This document shows positions 36,785 to 46,082 of a stretch of 64,000 bases of DNA, piece by piece (positions within the stretch are counted from its first letter, which is position 1; every line of letters starts with the position of its first letter). Below the pieces are notes generated by a model, which had not been told where the DNA came from, ran no database searches, and saw only the letters and a program-made list of their open reading frames with translations. Source of the stretch: Vicinamibacterales bacterium (lineage in GTDB: Bacteria; Acidobacteriota; Vicinamibacteria; Vicinamibacterales; UBA823). The stretch lies in assembly GCA_036012125.1 (NCBI GenBank), contig DASCOS010000013.1, positions 124,001-188,000 of the forward strand, written 5' to 3'. A program made the position numbers and the translations under genes.

Positions 36785-36800
36785 CTCCTTCGCTTAGGAG
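36785..36800 (-). promoter_or_regulatory. Hairpin that can mask the metK ribosome-binding site
   Basis: Reverse strand: CTCCT, a 6-base loop AAGCGA and AGGAG. The second arm is the ribosome site, 8 bases before the metK ATG. The stem is only 5 bp, so this may be chance. Confidence 0.3.
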
Positions 36801-36951
36801 CATCGTGCAGCGCCCAGAGAGGCCTGTGAACGGTTTTCTGGCCCATTGGGGCACGTCCTCAGCGTTACACGAAGACCCAAACCGCTTACGTTAACAGACA
36901 CTTCAAATACTGGTCAACTAATTGAAAACACACCTAGTTTCCTGCCATTCT

Positions 36952-37911
36952 TCACTTTTTCTTTGTTCCAAAAGGGGTCATTGTTCGGCGGGGATGGTAC
37001 TTATCGTAAGTCTTCTTTAGCCGAGCTCCATGAATGTAGGTGTAAATTTGCGTTGTTGATAGCTTGGCGTGACCCAGCATTTCTTGAAGGCTTCTTAAAT
37101 CGGCTCCGCGCTCAAGTAAGTGGGTTGCAAAGGAATGTCTCAGCACATGAGGACTTAGGTCGTGTCCGAGCCCAGCTGCTAATCCGTAACCTCTCAGAAT
37201 CTTCCAGAATCCCATTCGACTTAAATGGAGGTCATCCTTCTTCTTTATCCCTCTGCCCCCGGCGTTAACAAAGAGCCAACTTGACCGACGATTACCTAAC
37301 ATCTCACCCCGGGCTTTCTCACGATATCGAGTTACCCACGTAACAGCCTGACGTCCGATCGGCACAACCCGCTGCTTTCTCCCTTTTCCCATGCATTGCA
37401 CATGTCCAACTTGTAAGTTCACATCTTCGAGTCGCAGCGAGACCAACTCTGACACTCGCATGCCGGTTGCATACAACAATTCAAGAAGTGCGCGGTCTCG
37501 ACATCCCCTGGCAGTGTCGACCGCTGGTTGTTCAAGAAGCTTGTCGATGTCCTTAAGTGAGAGGTATTTCGGGAGCGTGCGTGGCAACTTTCCGGACTCA
37601 ATGCCCTCTGAAGGGTTCCTCTGAATCTGGCCCTCCTCTGCTAGAAAGCCGTAGAACCCTTTGAGGCCGGCAATCATTCTGGCAACCGACCGAGGTGTTA
37701 ATCGCTCCCTGTCCTTAAGATCCCGAACATAGGCCTCAATTTGCCGTCGTTCTAACCTGTCGACAGGTAATCGTTCGCGTTTAGCAAACTTTGCGAGACG
37801 ATTAAGATCGTAGCCATAGCTAGAGACGGTGTTGGCCGAAAGATGGCGCTCTTGCCGGAGATAGGCAAGGTAGTCCTCGATTTGGCAATCCCTGGTCCGA
37901 CTCAAACTCAC
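36952..37911 (-). CDS. Tyrosine recombinase XerC/XerD family
   Basis: Site-specific recombinase of 319 aa, probably one of the pair that resolves chromosome dimers at dif. The SAM-like N-terminal domain (YLAYLRQERHLSANTVSSY) is followed by the catalytic domain with Arg in YATGMRVSEL, HxxR in HVLRHSFATHLLERGADL, His in MLGHAKLSTTQIYTYI and the Tyr nucleophile in that last motif. This looks like a housekeeping Xer rather than a phage or integron integrase, and no att site is seen beside it. XerC and XerD cannot be told apart by eye. An inner ATG start is possible, but the N-terminal domain fits the given one. Confidence 0.9.
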   Translation of the reverse strand: MSLSRTRDCQIEDYLAYLRQERHLSANTVSSYGYDLNRLAKFAKRERLPVDRLERRQIEAYVRDLKDRERLTPRSVARMIAGLKGFYGFLAEEGQIQRNPSEGIESGKLPRTLPKYLSLKDIDKLLEQPAVDTARGCRDRALLELLYATGMRVSELVSLRLEDVNLQVGHVQCMGKGRKQRVVPIGRQAVTWVTRYREKARGEMLGNRRSSWLFVNAGGRGIKKKDDLHLSRMGFWKILRGYGLAAGLGHDLSPHVLRHSFATHLLERGADLRSLQEMLGHAKLSTTQIYTYIHGARLKKTYDKYHPRRTMTPFGTKKK

Positions 37912-37958
37912 CCGTCTTTCCTTTTACCTGGCAGCTCAATGCCTATTAGAATCGTTTA

Positions 37959-39089
37959 ATGACCACGTCGCCAACTATTCTAATTGCTGGCCTCGGCGAT
38001 CTCGGCTCCGTTGCACTCGAGCTTCTAGCCCGTGAACACTGGCCCGGACGGGTTATCGCTAGTTGCCGCACGCTGGCCCGCGCTGAAGCCTCCGTAAACC
38101 TAGCGCGCCTAGGCGGAATCGCCCAAGGGATGCGACCGAATCTAGAAGCCGCCAGTCTAGACCTAGACGACGTGGATCGCACAGCTGAATTTATTCGGCA
38201 ATTGTCACCGGACGTAATTTTATGCACTGCCACGAGGCAGTCCTGGTTGACCCCCTGCGCCCTCCCAGCCGAACCCCGGGACCGCCTAGCTGCTGCTGGG
38301 TTTGGCGCATGGCTTCCCATCCACCTAATCCTGTCACTGAAGTTGATGCGGGCTCTTCGTCTATCCGGTCTTCAAGCGCGTACTCTGATCGCCTCGTTTC
38401 CTGATGTTTCAAATTGCGTGCTTTCTCGTGTCGGCCTCGAGCCAACTTGTGGCGTTGGAAACATTGCTGAGATTGTTCCAAAGATTGAAAGCTTAGCTGC
38501 AATCAAACTTGGTGTTCCAATTGATGACGTTAGCGTAACCTTTGTAGCTCACCACGCTCTTCAGGATTATGTTTCTGATTCCCCGACTGACGAAGGACCA
38601 CCTTTTTTTCTTCGCATCATGCATGCTGGCACGAATGTTACTGGTGTCATTGGCGGATTAGACTTTCCTCGCCAAGCGTATCCAATACCGACTGGCCGAA
38701 GGACCCACTTTCTCACAGCCAGCTCAATTGTAAGAATAATGGTTGCTCTTGCGAGCAAGGAGGTCCGGCTTCATGCTCCAGGGCCTGAGGGGCTCCCAGG
38801 CGGGTATCCTGTATTAGTTGGACCGCGCGGGGTCCGCGTCCCGGCCATCAAAGATCTTTCTCGGCAAGCTGCAATCGAGATTAACGAGGCATCACACAAA
38901 TTCGATGGGATAGAGACAATTGGCCCGGATGGCACCGTAATCTTTAGTGACCAGACTGTCGAAATCATGTCTACAGAACTCGGATATCACTGTCAGCAAT
39001 TACCTCCATCAGAGATCGAGGGTCGAGCCGCCGAACTTTTAGAACGTTTTCGTGAATATGCTGGTCGGCATGGGATTTCAACGCGATAA
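37959..39089 (+). CDS. NAD(P)-binding Rossmann-fold protein, saccharopine-dehydrogenase-like
   Basis: A 376 aa cytosolic protein that opens with a dinucleotide-binding strand and glycine loop (ILIAGLGDLGSVALELL) followed by an Arg-containing NADP-type loop (SCRTLARAEASVN). The rest does not match a family I can name with certainty; the layout recalls saccharopine or homospermidine-type dehydrogenases, which act on carbonyl-amine pairs. It starts a forward run with a class III aminotransferase and two SDRs (58 bases to the next gene), which suggests one pathway of amine and carbonyl turnover. The substrate is unknown. Confidence 0.6.
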   Translation: MTTSPTILIAGLGDLGSVALELLAREHWPGRVIASCRTLARAEASVNLARLGGIAQGMRPNLEAASLDLDDVDRTAEFIRQLSPDVILCTATRQSWLTPCALPAEPRDRLAAAGFGAWLPIHLILSLKLMRALRLSGLQARTLIASFPDVSNCVLSRVGLEPTCGVGNIAEIVPKIESLAAIKLGVPIDDVSVTFVAHHALQDYVSDSPTDEGPPFFLRIMHAGTNVTGVIGGLDFPRQAYPIPTGRRTHFLTASSIVRIMVALASKEVRLHAPGPEGLPGGYPVLVGPRGVRVPAIKDLSRQAAIEINEASHKFDGIETIGPDGTVIFSDQTVEIMSTELGYHCQQLPPSEIEGRAAELLERFREYAGRHGISTR

Positions 39090-39147
39090 AACTGACTAAT
39101 CGTTAATCACCTGTTTCGCACAGCGACGTTCCTGTATCCTGATTCAC

Positions 39148-40479
39148 ATGGCGTATTCGACCAAGAAATCCCAGAGCCTCTTTGAGCGATCATTACGGGT
39201 GCTCGTAGAAGGCGGCAGCTCGCCCTCTAGGGGACCAGCCAACTACGGTGACTACCCTCTCTTTTTGGATCGGAGCGAGGGTGCTTATGTCTTCGATGCT
39301 GATAACAACAAATACATTGACTGGATGATGGCTTACGGTGGATTACCACTCGGCCATGCCCATCCCAAGATTGTTCAGGCAGTTGGCGAAGCCATGGCGA
39401 CCGGCGCACTCCTGCCTGCGGCGACCCAAACAGAGGTTGAGGTTGCCGAACTAATTCAAAAAATGGTGCCGTCCGCAGGTCGTGTACGTTTCGCAAGTAC
39501 AGGCACCGAGGCTGCGATGGCTGCAATCCGAGTAGCAAGAGGGTTCACTGGGAGACCGAAGTTCATTAAATTTGAGGGTCAATATCATGGGTGGTACGAC
39601 GACTTCTTAGTGAACGCCCACCCCCACCCCATTAGTTCCCTTGGCCATCGCCGGGATCCTGTGAAAATTGCCGACAGCTCAGGCCTTAATCAACGAGCTC
39701 TAGAAGACACCATTGTGGTGCCGTGGAACGACCTTGCAGCGCTTGAACGGGCCCTCGAAAATCATCAAGGCCAAGTCGCCGCGATAATTACCGAAGGCAT
39801 TATGGCCAATATGGGTGTAATCCCGCCGCTACCGGACTACCTCTCTACCGTGCAAGACCTAGCCCGAACCCATGGAGCTCTCTTCATTCTTGATGAAACA
39901 GTTACAGGCTTTCGCATCGCCCCAGGCGGCTGTCAGCAGCATTACCAACTGGAACCCGACCTTTCCATTTTTGGCAAAGCTTTGGGAGCAGGACTCCCCG
40001 TTGCAGCCTTCGTCGGGCGGTCGGAGATTATGGAATCGCTCAGTTGGGGTGGCGTCCTACACTACGGTACTCAGAACGCGTCTCGAGTTGGACTTTTTTC
40101 AGCTCGGGCTAATTTACAGGTGCTTGGGGATGATAATGCGAACGTTTTTCAGCACACTTGGAGCATTGGCGAGCGGCTCGTGAACGGCCTACAGGAGGCC
40201 TTTAAGGAAACGAAGACCTCCGCTATTGTCCAAGGCGTTGGCCCCATGTTTCAGATTCTCTTTACGAAACAGGCGGAGATTCGGGACTATCGAGAATTTT
40301 GTGCCTTCGTAGACCGCGATCGGTATCGCCGGTTCGTACATGCACTCTTTCAACATGGGATCTACATGACCCCAGCTTCAGGTTTGCACTCCGTCACTTC
40401 GTTAGCCCATAGTCCTGAGGATGTGGACGACACTCTTTTAGCCGTCCGCGAGGTGCTTCTCAATGGCGAGTACGCCTAG
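39148..40479 (+). CDS. Class III PLP aminotransferase, glutamate-1-semialdehyde aminomutase-like
   Basis: PLP enzyme of fold type I, 443 aa. It shows the cofactor-binding FASTGTEAAMAAIRVARG, the Asp motif FILDETVTGFR and the Schiff-base Lys277 in FGKALGAGLP. The sequence is closest in feel to glutamate-1-semialdehyde 2,1-aminomutase and related class III transaminases. However, GIGG-type HemL residues are replaced (GKALGAGLPVAAF), and the setting with dehydrogenases argues for a catabolic transaminase or aminomutase rather than haem synthesis. The next gene overlaps its end by 17 bases, so they are co-translated. Confidence 0.85.
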   Translation: MAYSTKKSQSLFERSLRVLVEGGSSPSRGPANYGDYPLFLDRSEGAYVFDADNNKYIDWMMAYGGLPLGHAHPKIVQAVGEAMATGALLPAATQTEVEVAELIQKMVPSAGRVRFASTGTEAAMAAIRVARGFTGRPKFIKFEGQYHGWYDDFLVNAHPHPISSLGHRRDPVKIADSSGLNQRALEDTIVVPWNDLAALERALENHQGQVAAIITEGIMANMGVIPPLPDYLSTVQDLARTHGALFILDETVTGFRIAPGGCQQHYQLEPDLSIFGKALGAGLPVAAFVGRSEIMESLSWGGVLHYGTQNASRVGLFSARANLQVLGDDNANVFQHTWSIGERLVNGLQEAFKETKTSAIVQGVGPMFQILFTKQAEIRDYREFCAFVDRDRYRRFVHALFQHGIYMTPASGLHSVTSLAHSPEDVDDTLLAVREVLLNGEYA

Positions 40480-41257
40480 AAAAGACCGGGGCCCTGTTTT
40501 GTCCAAAAAGGTGGCAATAGTTACCGGAGGGGCTTCGGGTATAGGCCGCGAAACCGCGTTACTGTTTGCTGAAGAAGGGGCGGCCGTGACGATTGTTGAC
40601 CTAGATGCTCGGAGGGGTGAGGAAACCGCGCAAGAGATCAAGCAGGAAGGGTTTCAGTCTCTTTTTGTTCAATCAGATGTTACTAGCGAGCATGATTGCA
40701 AAGAAGCGATCCAGCGCACGGTTTCAGTGTTTGGCCAACTCGATATCTTGTTCAACAATGCCGGAATCATTCAGCGGACTTCGGTACCGAATACTGCAGA
40801 GGCCGACTGGGACCGAGTAATGGGAGTTAACGTCAAGGGAGTGTTTTTAATGTCGAAGCATGCCATCCCCGTCATGATTGATGGAGGCGTAATTATCAAC
40901 AGCGGCTCTGGTTGGGGATTGGTGGGCGGACCTAATGCGGCCTCCTACTGTGCTTCAAAGGGTGCGGTGGTTCAGCTGACACGGGCAATGGCGCTCGACC
41001 ACGCCAAGCAAGGAATTCGGGTTAATTGCATATGCCCAGGAGACATTGATACTCCTCTGCTTATGAATGAAGCCGACCAACTCATGGTGAATCGCGAAAC
41101 CTTCAGAACTGCGGCTGCTGACCGCCCCCTTGGTCGCATCGGAACAGCCAAAGACGTTGCGAAGTCGGTCTTATATCTCGCGAGCGAGGCTGCGGGCTTT
41201 GTTACAGGCACAACGCTAGTCGTCGATGGTGGCGGCCTGGCCGGGTCGACGTCGTGA
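40463..41257 (+). CDS. Short-chain dehydrogenase/reductase (SDR)
   Basis: Classical SDR of 264 aa. NAD(P) motif VTGGASGIGRETA; VDLDA after the second strand suggests NAD preference; NNAG; catalytic Ser in INSGSGWG; YCASKGA with catalytic Tyr and Lys; and the CPGDIDTPL segment. It starts inside the end of the aminotransferase gene, and its own stop overlaps the GTG start of the next SDR (GTGA). The substrate is probably a hydroxy or keto acid of the same pathway. Confidence 0.9.
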   Translation: MASTPRKDRGPVLSKKVAIVTGGASGIGRETALLFAEEGAAVTIVDLDARRGEETAQEIKQEGFQSLFVQSDVTSEHDCKEAIQRTVSVFGQLDILFNNAGIIQRTSVPNTAEADWDRVMGVNVKGVFLMSKHAIPVMIDGGVIINSGSGWGLVGGPNAASYCASKGAVVQLTRAMALDHAKQGIRVNCICPGDIDTPLLMNEADQLMVNRETFRTAAADRPLGRIGTAKDVAKSVLYLASEAAGFVTGTTLVVDGGGLAGSTS

Positions 41258-42006
41258 AGGGGCTAACCAATAAAAGGGTTCTTGTAACTGGCGGCGCCAA
41301 AGGCATTGGCGCAGCTACAGTTGCACGCTTTCTCGCAGAGGGCGCTCAGGTCACAGTGCTCGATTGTGACGCTAAGGGGTGCGCAGACCTAGAGAAGCGA
41401 CTTCCTTTACTTGGACCGTCGATTCTTGCTGACGTTACTGATCGTGACGCAGTTGATACCGCGTTCAATTCCCTCGATAGTCGATGGCAAGGACTGGACA
41501 TTCTGATCAACAACGCCGGGATTAGTCAGCCTCATAATTTTACGGAAATCAACATTGATGATTGGCGCAAAATTCTTGAAGTTAATTTGACAGGAGTTTT
41601 CCACGTGGCTCAAGAAGCAGCCCGCCGAATGCTTGGTGGCGGCTCAGGGGTGATTCTCAACATGGGGTCGAGTAACGCTTTGATCGGAATGCCCAACTAT
41701 GCCGCCTATAACGCGTCGAAGGCTGGAGTCATAGCTCTTACCCAAACGATGGCGCTCGAACTTGCACCACAGATCCGGGTGAATGCAGTCTGCCCGGGCT
41801 ACGTGTTGACTCCGATGCAGCAGACTGAATACACTCCCTCCGAGATGGAGACTCTAAATTCAAAAGTTCCCCTTGGTCGCCATGCCGCGCCTGAGGAGGT
41901 TGCCGCACTATTTGCGTTTCTTGCCTCTGAAGAGGCCCCGTTTATGAGCGGTCATGCGATTTTAATAGACGGGGGGGAGCTAGCCGGCGGCCTCGCGAGT
42001 CGATGA
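41254..42006 (+). CDS. Short-chain dehydrogenase/reductase (SDR), second in operon
   Basis: Classical SDR of 250 aa starting at a GTG that shares four bases with the previous stop. Motifs: VTGGAKGIGAATVA, VLDCDA, NNAGIS, MGSSNALIG with the catalytic Ser, YAAYNASKAGV with Tyr and Lys, and CPGYVLTPM. It is clearly related to the first SDR but well diverged, so it is an old pair, not a recent copy. It closes the four-gene operon. Confidence 0.9.
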   Translation: MKGLTNKRVLVTGGAKGIGAATVARFLAEGAQVTVLDCDAKGCADLEKRLPLLGPSILADVTDRDAVDTAFNSLDSRWQGLDILINNAGISQPHNFTEINIDDWRKILEVNLTGVFHVAQEAARRMLGGGSGVILNMGSSNALIGMPNYAAYNASKAGVIALTQTMALELAPQIRVNAVCPGYVLTPMQQTEYTPSEMETLNSKVPLGRHAAPEEVAALFAFLASEEAPFMSGHAILIDGGELAGGLASR

Positions 42007-42094
42007 GCTGAAGCTAAGACTTCCTGCAAGAATTATCGGCCTCATCTCCAAGACCCAGCCAGTATCCGCGCGCACGGTTAATCGCGATCAAGCT

Positions 42095-44323
42095 ATGGAT
42101 TGCCGCCCAATTTATGTCACCGCCTTTCTTGCGGTCTTAATGGGATCTCCACTGTTTGCACAAACTGCAGATTCTGTTAGTGAGCGACGAACCATGACAG
42201 CCGAACGCATGGTGAATGGTGAAGCGATCGAGCTCGATGGACTACTTGATGAGCCGGCCTGGCAAAGAGCCGTACCGGCAACCGACTTTATTCAACAGGA
42301 TCCGGTGCTTGGTGGAACGCCAACCGAGCGCACCGAAGTTCGAATTATTTACAGTCGGGATCATCTTTACATGGGGGTTCTATGTTTCGATTCCGAACCC
42401 GACAAGATGCTCGGCAACACGATGAAACGGGACGAGTATCTTCGAGCCGATGATCGCTTTATGTGGGTCATGGATACTTTTTTGGATCAACAGTCGGGTT
42501 ATTTCTTTGAAATGAATCCTTCAGGCCTAATGGCTGACTCGCTGATGGGGTCCGGAGGGGCTCAAAGTCGTGAATGGGATGGCATTTGGGATGCCAAGGC
42601 TTTGCGTAGCGAGCTTGGCTGGACTCTTGAAATTAAGATTCCTTTTCGCACTCTCAACTTTGACCCAGACGGCACTGCATGGGGGATAAATTTTCAGCGA
42701 ACGATCCGGCGAAAGAATGAAGAAAATCTTTGGACCGGATACTTGCGTAATCAACAGCTTCGGCAGATGTCGAACGCCGGTTTACTCGAGATTGATATTC
42801 AGGGTGGAGGTGTTACCCAGGGCTTAGGACTTGATGTTAAGCCTTACATCACTGGAGGAGGCTCCGATTCCCCTGGTCGTAACCCGCCAGTTCCACTGTC
42901 CAGGAGCGCAGATCTTGGAGTGGACCTGTTCTACAACCTGACGCCGAGTCTTCGCGCAAACCTGACCGTCAATACTGATTTTGCGCAAACGGAAGTGGAT
43001 CAAAGGCTCGTCAATCTCACGCGGTTCCCTCTTTTCTTTCCTGAAAAACGGGATTTCTTTCTTGACGGAGCAACATTCTTCGAGTTTTACGTTCCAAGGC
43101 GTCGCCAAAATTCCAATATCGCAGTTCAGCCGTTCTTTAGTCGTCGAATTGGGCTCGATGCGAATGGATTACCTCAAAAGATTGACTTTGGGACAAAACT
43201 GACTGGCCAACTCGGCCAACAGGACGTCGGCTTTCTCCATGTGCGCACTGGCGACGAATCCACCCTCGTTGGGGAAGATTTCACGGTGCTACGTCTCAAG
43301 CGTCGAGTATTGGCGCAGTCCTACGTGGGCATGTTCTACAGTCGCCGTGCCAGTCGCACAATCGCATCAAGCCCAGAACAGACGGCCGGCCTTGATTTTC
43401 GCCTGGCAACTTCAACCTTCAGAGGGTCAAATAATCTTGAGTTTAACGGCTTCCTTCTGTGGAACACCGATACAGCGAAAACAACGCCTGGTGACAACCT
43501 TGCCTACGGGGTTAGGCTAGATTATCCGAACGACCGTTGGGAAGCGCGGGTATCCTTCACGGAGGTTCAGCCGGACCATGGTCCCGCCATGGGTTTCACC
43601 CGCCGGACTGGTTTTCGCGCCTACCAGCCTCGACTTCGCTTTGCGCCTCGACCCAGTCAGCATCCGTGGCTGCGCCAAATGGCGTTTGGGTTCGATGTAG
43701 ACCTGCGAACGGACATGAAAAATCAGTTTCTGACACGCCGCTTGGATTTCACGTTGCTCAGACTAGAACTGCACACTCAGGACAATCTTGAAATTAGCTT
43801 GGTACCAACCTATGAGCGCCTCGAGAAGGATTTTGAAATAACCAAGGGAGTGGTGCTTCCTGCTCAGAGCTCGTATGACTTTGTCCGATTTCGGGTCGTG
43901 ACGAATACCGCAAATCGTCGAATTCTCGCCGCCCAGACGCGGTTCGAAATGGGCAGTTTTTTCTCCGGCACAAGAGAAGAAATCGCTGTGTCTCTTGGCA
44001 TTCGACCGCGACCAGGTGTAACCCTGAGCGTTGAACAGGAGTGGAACAGAATCTCACTTGGTACCGACAATTTTCAAGTTCGCCTTTATCGCCTTGTTGC
44101 CGACACGCAGTTCAGTCCCTGGCTGTACTTGGTTAATAACGTGCAATTCGATTCGATGAGTCAAGTGATGGGCTGGCAATCCCGACTACGCTGGATTCTC
44201 ACTCCCGGAAACGACCTCTTTGTTGTTTACACTCAAAATTGGCTGGACCATGAGCTCTTCGATCGATTTGCCACTCTCGACCGCCGGGCAGCTGCAAAAT
44301 TCGTCTACACTCACCGCTTCTAG
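42095..44323 (+). CDS. DUF5916 outer-membrane protein with N-terminal CBM9-like domain
   Basis: A 742 aa exported protein. The signal peptide ends near SPLFAQ (residue about 23). The N-terminal domain (about 30-230) is like carbohydrate-binding module 9: IELDGLLDEPAWQRA, RTEVRIIYSRDHLYMGVLCFDS, WEIKIPFRTL-type segment and WGINFQRTIRRKNEE. The rest is DUF5916, predicted as a beta barrel rich in aromatic-ended strands. Such proteins are common in environmental Acidobacteriota and Gemmatimonadota, often several per genome. Function is unknown; surface binding or transport of glycans or peptides is a reasonable guess. It ends 8 bases before the convergent cupin gene. Confidence 0.85.
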   Translation: MDCRPIYVTAFLAVLMGSPLFAQTADSVSERRTMTAERMVNGEAIELDGLLDEPAWQRAVPATDFIQQDPVLGGTPTERTEVRIIYSRDHLYMGVLCFDSEPDKMLGNTMKRDEYLRADDRFMWVMDTFLDQQSGYFFEMNPSGLMADSLMGSGGAQSREWDGIWDAKALRSELGWTLEIKIPFRTLNFDPDGTAWGINFQRTIRRKNEENLWTGYLRNQQLRQMSNAGLLEIDIQGGGVTQGLGLDVKPYITGGGSDSPGRNPPVPLSRSADLGVDLFYNLTPSLRANLTVNTDFAQTEVDQRLVNLTRFPLFFPEKRDFFLDGATFFEFYVPRRRQNSNIAVQPFFSRRIGLDANGLPQKIDFGTKLTGQLGQQDVGFLHVRTGDESTLVGEDFTVLRLKRRVLAQSYVGMFYSRRASRTIASSPEQTAGLDFRLATSTFRGSNNLEFNGFLLWNTDTAKTTPGDNLAYGVRLDYPNDRWEARVSFTEVQPDHGPAMGFTRRTGFRAYQPRLRFAPRPSQHPWLRQMAFGFDVDLRTDMKNQFLTRRLDFTLLRLELHTQDNLEISLVPTYERLEKDFEITKGVVLPAQSSYDFVRFRVVTNTANRRILAAQTRFEMGSFFSGTREEIAVSLGIRPRPGVTLSVEQEWNRISLGTDNFQVRLYRLVADTQFSPWLYLVNNVQFDSMSQVMGWQSRLRWILTPGNDLFVVYTQNWLDHELFDRFATLDRRAAAKFVYTHRF

Positions 44324-44331
44324 GATCAACC

Positions 44332-44742
44332 CTAGCTGCCAGCGGAGAATTTCGAACAAGAGGAGTCGTAATCCTCATCAGTGGCCAACTCAAGCCATTC
44401 AGTCGTCGCGTTGACGTTGATGGCCAAGTGGGTCATCGGCGTGAGAGGCAGGGCTCCGTGCCAGTGTTTTTCACCAGGCGGAATAACCGCAACACCCCCT
44501 GTAGCAATAATCTGAAATCCCTCACTGAGCGTCAGGAGTGCGCACTCCCCTTCAAGGACAACCAGTAACTGCATGCCGCTGTGGATATGCCATGCCGTAC
44601 GCGCCCCAGCGTCGAACATTACCCGGTAGACGTTCACTTCGGGATTGGTCGCAACACCCAACATGCGCGCTACGCGAGCGCTCCCCGTGAAATGTCTCGG
44701 GTCGGCATATTCGTATTCCTGCTCCTTAGGATCAAAGATCAT
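44332..44742 (-). CDS. Small cupin-domain protein
   Basis: A 136 aa cupin. The first motif is AWHIHSGMQLLVVLEGE (metal His, His and Glu) and the second is VIPPGEKHWHGALP (last metal His). The frame is open to 44811, but the ATG at 44742 has GGAGAGG 5 bases upstream and gives a compact domain. Such proteins include small dioxygenases, isomerases and sensors. The role is not clear. It is the last gene on this strand after the first aspartylglucosaminidase-like gene. Confidence 0.78.
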   Translation of the reverse strand: MIFDPKEQEYEYADPRHFTGSARVARMLGVATNPEVNVYRVMFDAGARTAWHIHSGMQLLVVLEGECALLTLSEGFQIIATGGVAVIPPGEKHWHGALPLTPMTHLAINVNATTEWLELATDEDYDSSCSKFSAGS

Positions 44743-44831
44743 CACGGCCTCTCCAGAAAAAGAGAAACAGATGACGCGCTGGGATGCACGCCACCCGTTC
44801 GTTAAGGTCAAGCGGTGACTGCTATCGACCT

Positions 44832-45959
44832 CTAATCAGAAGCTGAATTCTCAAGCAGTGGCTCCAAGGGCACTAGCTCGCCACCATTTTCCGTGCACAC
44901 CGCAAAACGACTACGCTCAGTCGCATACATCGAAACGCCAGCATATTCCCCCTTGGCGTTCAGTACGTAAAAACTGATTCCGAACGCTGGCTTGCCCCGA
45001 CTATTCAATAGTCTGGGCTCGACCGTATTCTCCTGAATCCGCTTAAGTCCTGCCATGCCGGCATCCTTAGGACTCAGGCCGTTGCGAAGGTTCTCAACGA
45101 TCAGATATGAGGTGAGATTGTAAAGGTTCGCTTCGCCACGCCCAGTTGACCCTGCTGCACCATAGGTGCCATCGACATAGAGTCCGGCTCCCAAGATTGG
45201 TGAATCACCGACGCGACCCGGGATCTTCCAGGCCAGGCCACTCGTTGTGGTCACTCCACAGATCTCGCCGCTGGAATTGATGCCATCGCAGTTAATGGTC
45301 CCGAAGAAGTCGTGCTCATCGATTCGACCGTCCGCCATCATGCCCAAGCCGGCCTCATACCCGGCCCGTGCTCGTTCACCCGGGTTAAGGTAATGTCCCG
45401 GGTCGACGCGACGCTTCCATTCAAGCCAGCGCTCTCGTGAGCGGTCGGTATTCAGGTCGTCATGAATCGTAAATCCCATATTTCGCGCGAAGTCTTGAGC
45501 GTCCTGTCCAACCAGCAGGTGGTGATCCGTGTGCTGCATAACCGCGTGAGCGACTAGCGAAGGAGTCTTTACCCCTTCAATGCCAGCAACGCCGCCGGCT
45601 CGTCTCTTCGGACCATGCATGCAGCAGGAGTCGAGCTGGACGATTCCATCTGCGTTTGGGGATCCCCCAAAACCAACGCCTCCATCTTCGGGGTCCAATT
45701 CATTCAGATTGACACCAGCGATTAGCGATTCGAGTACATCCTCGCCCTCGGTCATCATCCGAAACGCGGCTTCGACGCAGGTTTCAGAGCCTCCATTTCG
45801 AATCCGATGTCCATTACCGGAAGCGATGACAACCGGTCTAACTCCGGACGACTGAATCGCCGGCGCACGGCCAAACGTCTTTCGCGAGGATGCGGCCGTG
45901 AGGCCAGCAACCACGGTGCCCGTCTGAATAAAATCGCGACGGCTAATCCTGCTACTCAT
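44832..45959 (-). CDS. Tat-exported N4-(beta-N-acetylglucosaminyl)-L-asparaginase-like hydrolase (copy 1)
   Basis: Ntn-hydrolase of 375 aa related to aspartylglucosaminidase, which cleaves the GlcNAc-Asn bond of N-linked glycans. The N-terminal Tat signal is SRRDFIQ plus a hydrophobic stretch. The alpha chain holds VDLSDPE-like ELDPEDGGVGFGG. The autocleavage site precedes Thr221 in FFGTINCDG, the expected N-terminal nucleophile. Downstream come CGVTTTSGLAWKIPGRVGDSPI and GAGLYVDGTYGAAGSTGRGE, the substrate-binding loops. AGGAGGAA precedes the ATG. Its tandem paralogue lies upstream, and they share a stretch of near-identical DNA. Activity on isoaspartyl peptides or other amides is an alternative. 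Confidence 0.88.
   Translation of the reverse strand: MSSRISRRDFIQTGTVVAGLTAASSRKTFGRAPAIQSSGVRPVVIASGNGHRIRNGGSETCVEAAFRMMTEGEDVLESLIAGVNLNELDPEDGGVGFGGSPNADGIVQLDSCCMHGPKRRAGGVAGIEGVKTPSLVAHAVMQHTDHHLLVGQDAQDFARNMGFTIHDDLNTDRSRERWLEWKRRVDPGHYLNPGERARAGYEAGLGMMADGRIDEHDFFGTINCDGINSSGEICGVTTTSGLAWKIPGRVGDSPILGAGLYVDGTYGAAGSTGRGEANLYNLTSYLIVENLRNGLSPKDAGMAGLKRIQENTVEPRLLNSRGKPAFGISFYVLNAKGEYAGVSMYATERSRFAVCTENGGELVPLEPLLENSASD
45021..45286. repeat. Near-identical segment shared with the paralogue at 46269-46534
   Basis: Offset 1248 bases. The first half differs at about a dozen positions; then about 60 bases (near 45172-45232 and 46420-46480) are identical. The encoded proteins are identical over about 60 residues here, yet diverge elsewhere. 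Confidence 0.7.
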
Positions 45960-46082
45960 AACATTTCCTCCTGCGAATTAATGTTACCTTGAACCACTTC
46001 CCCACTTTCCTTCACGGCTTGATTATATCGCTCTACAATTGACCGACGCTGGTTCAAGCAGTGACTGCCGTCTCAGCGGTAG

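Noticed and set aside
36777-36951. SAM riboswitch before metK
   Set aside because: The leader was read for the core motifs of SAM-I, SAM-II and SAH switches; none fits. Only a 5-bp hairpin over the ribosome site remains.
36952-37911. Phage or integron integrase marking an island
   Set aside because: The sequence is a standard Xer-type recombinase, with no att repeats, tRNA or phage genes around it.
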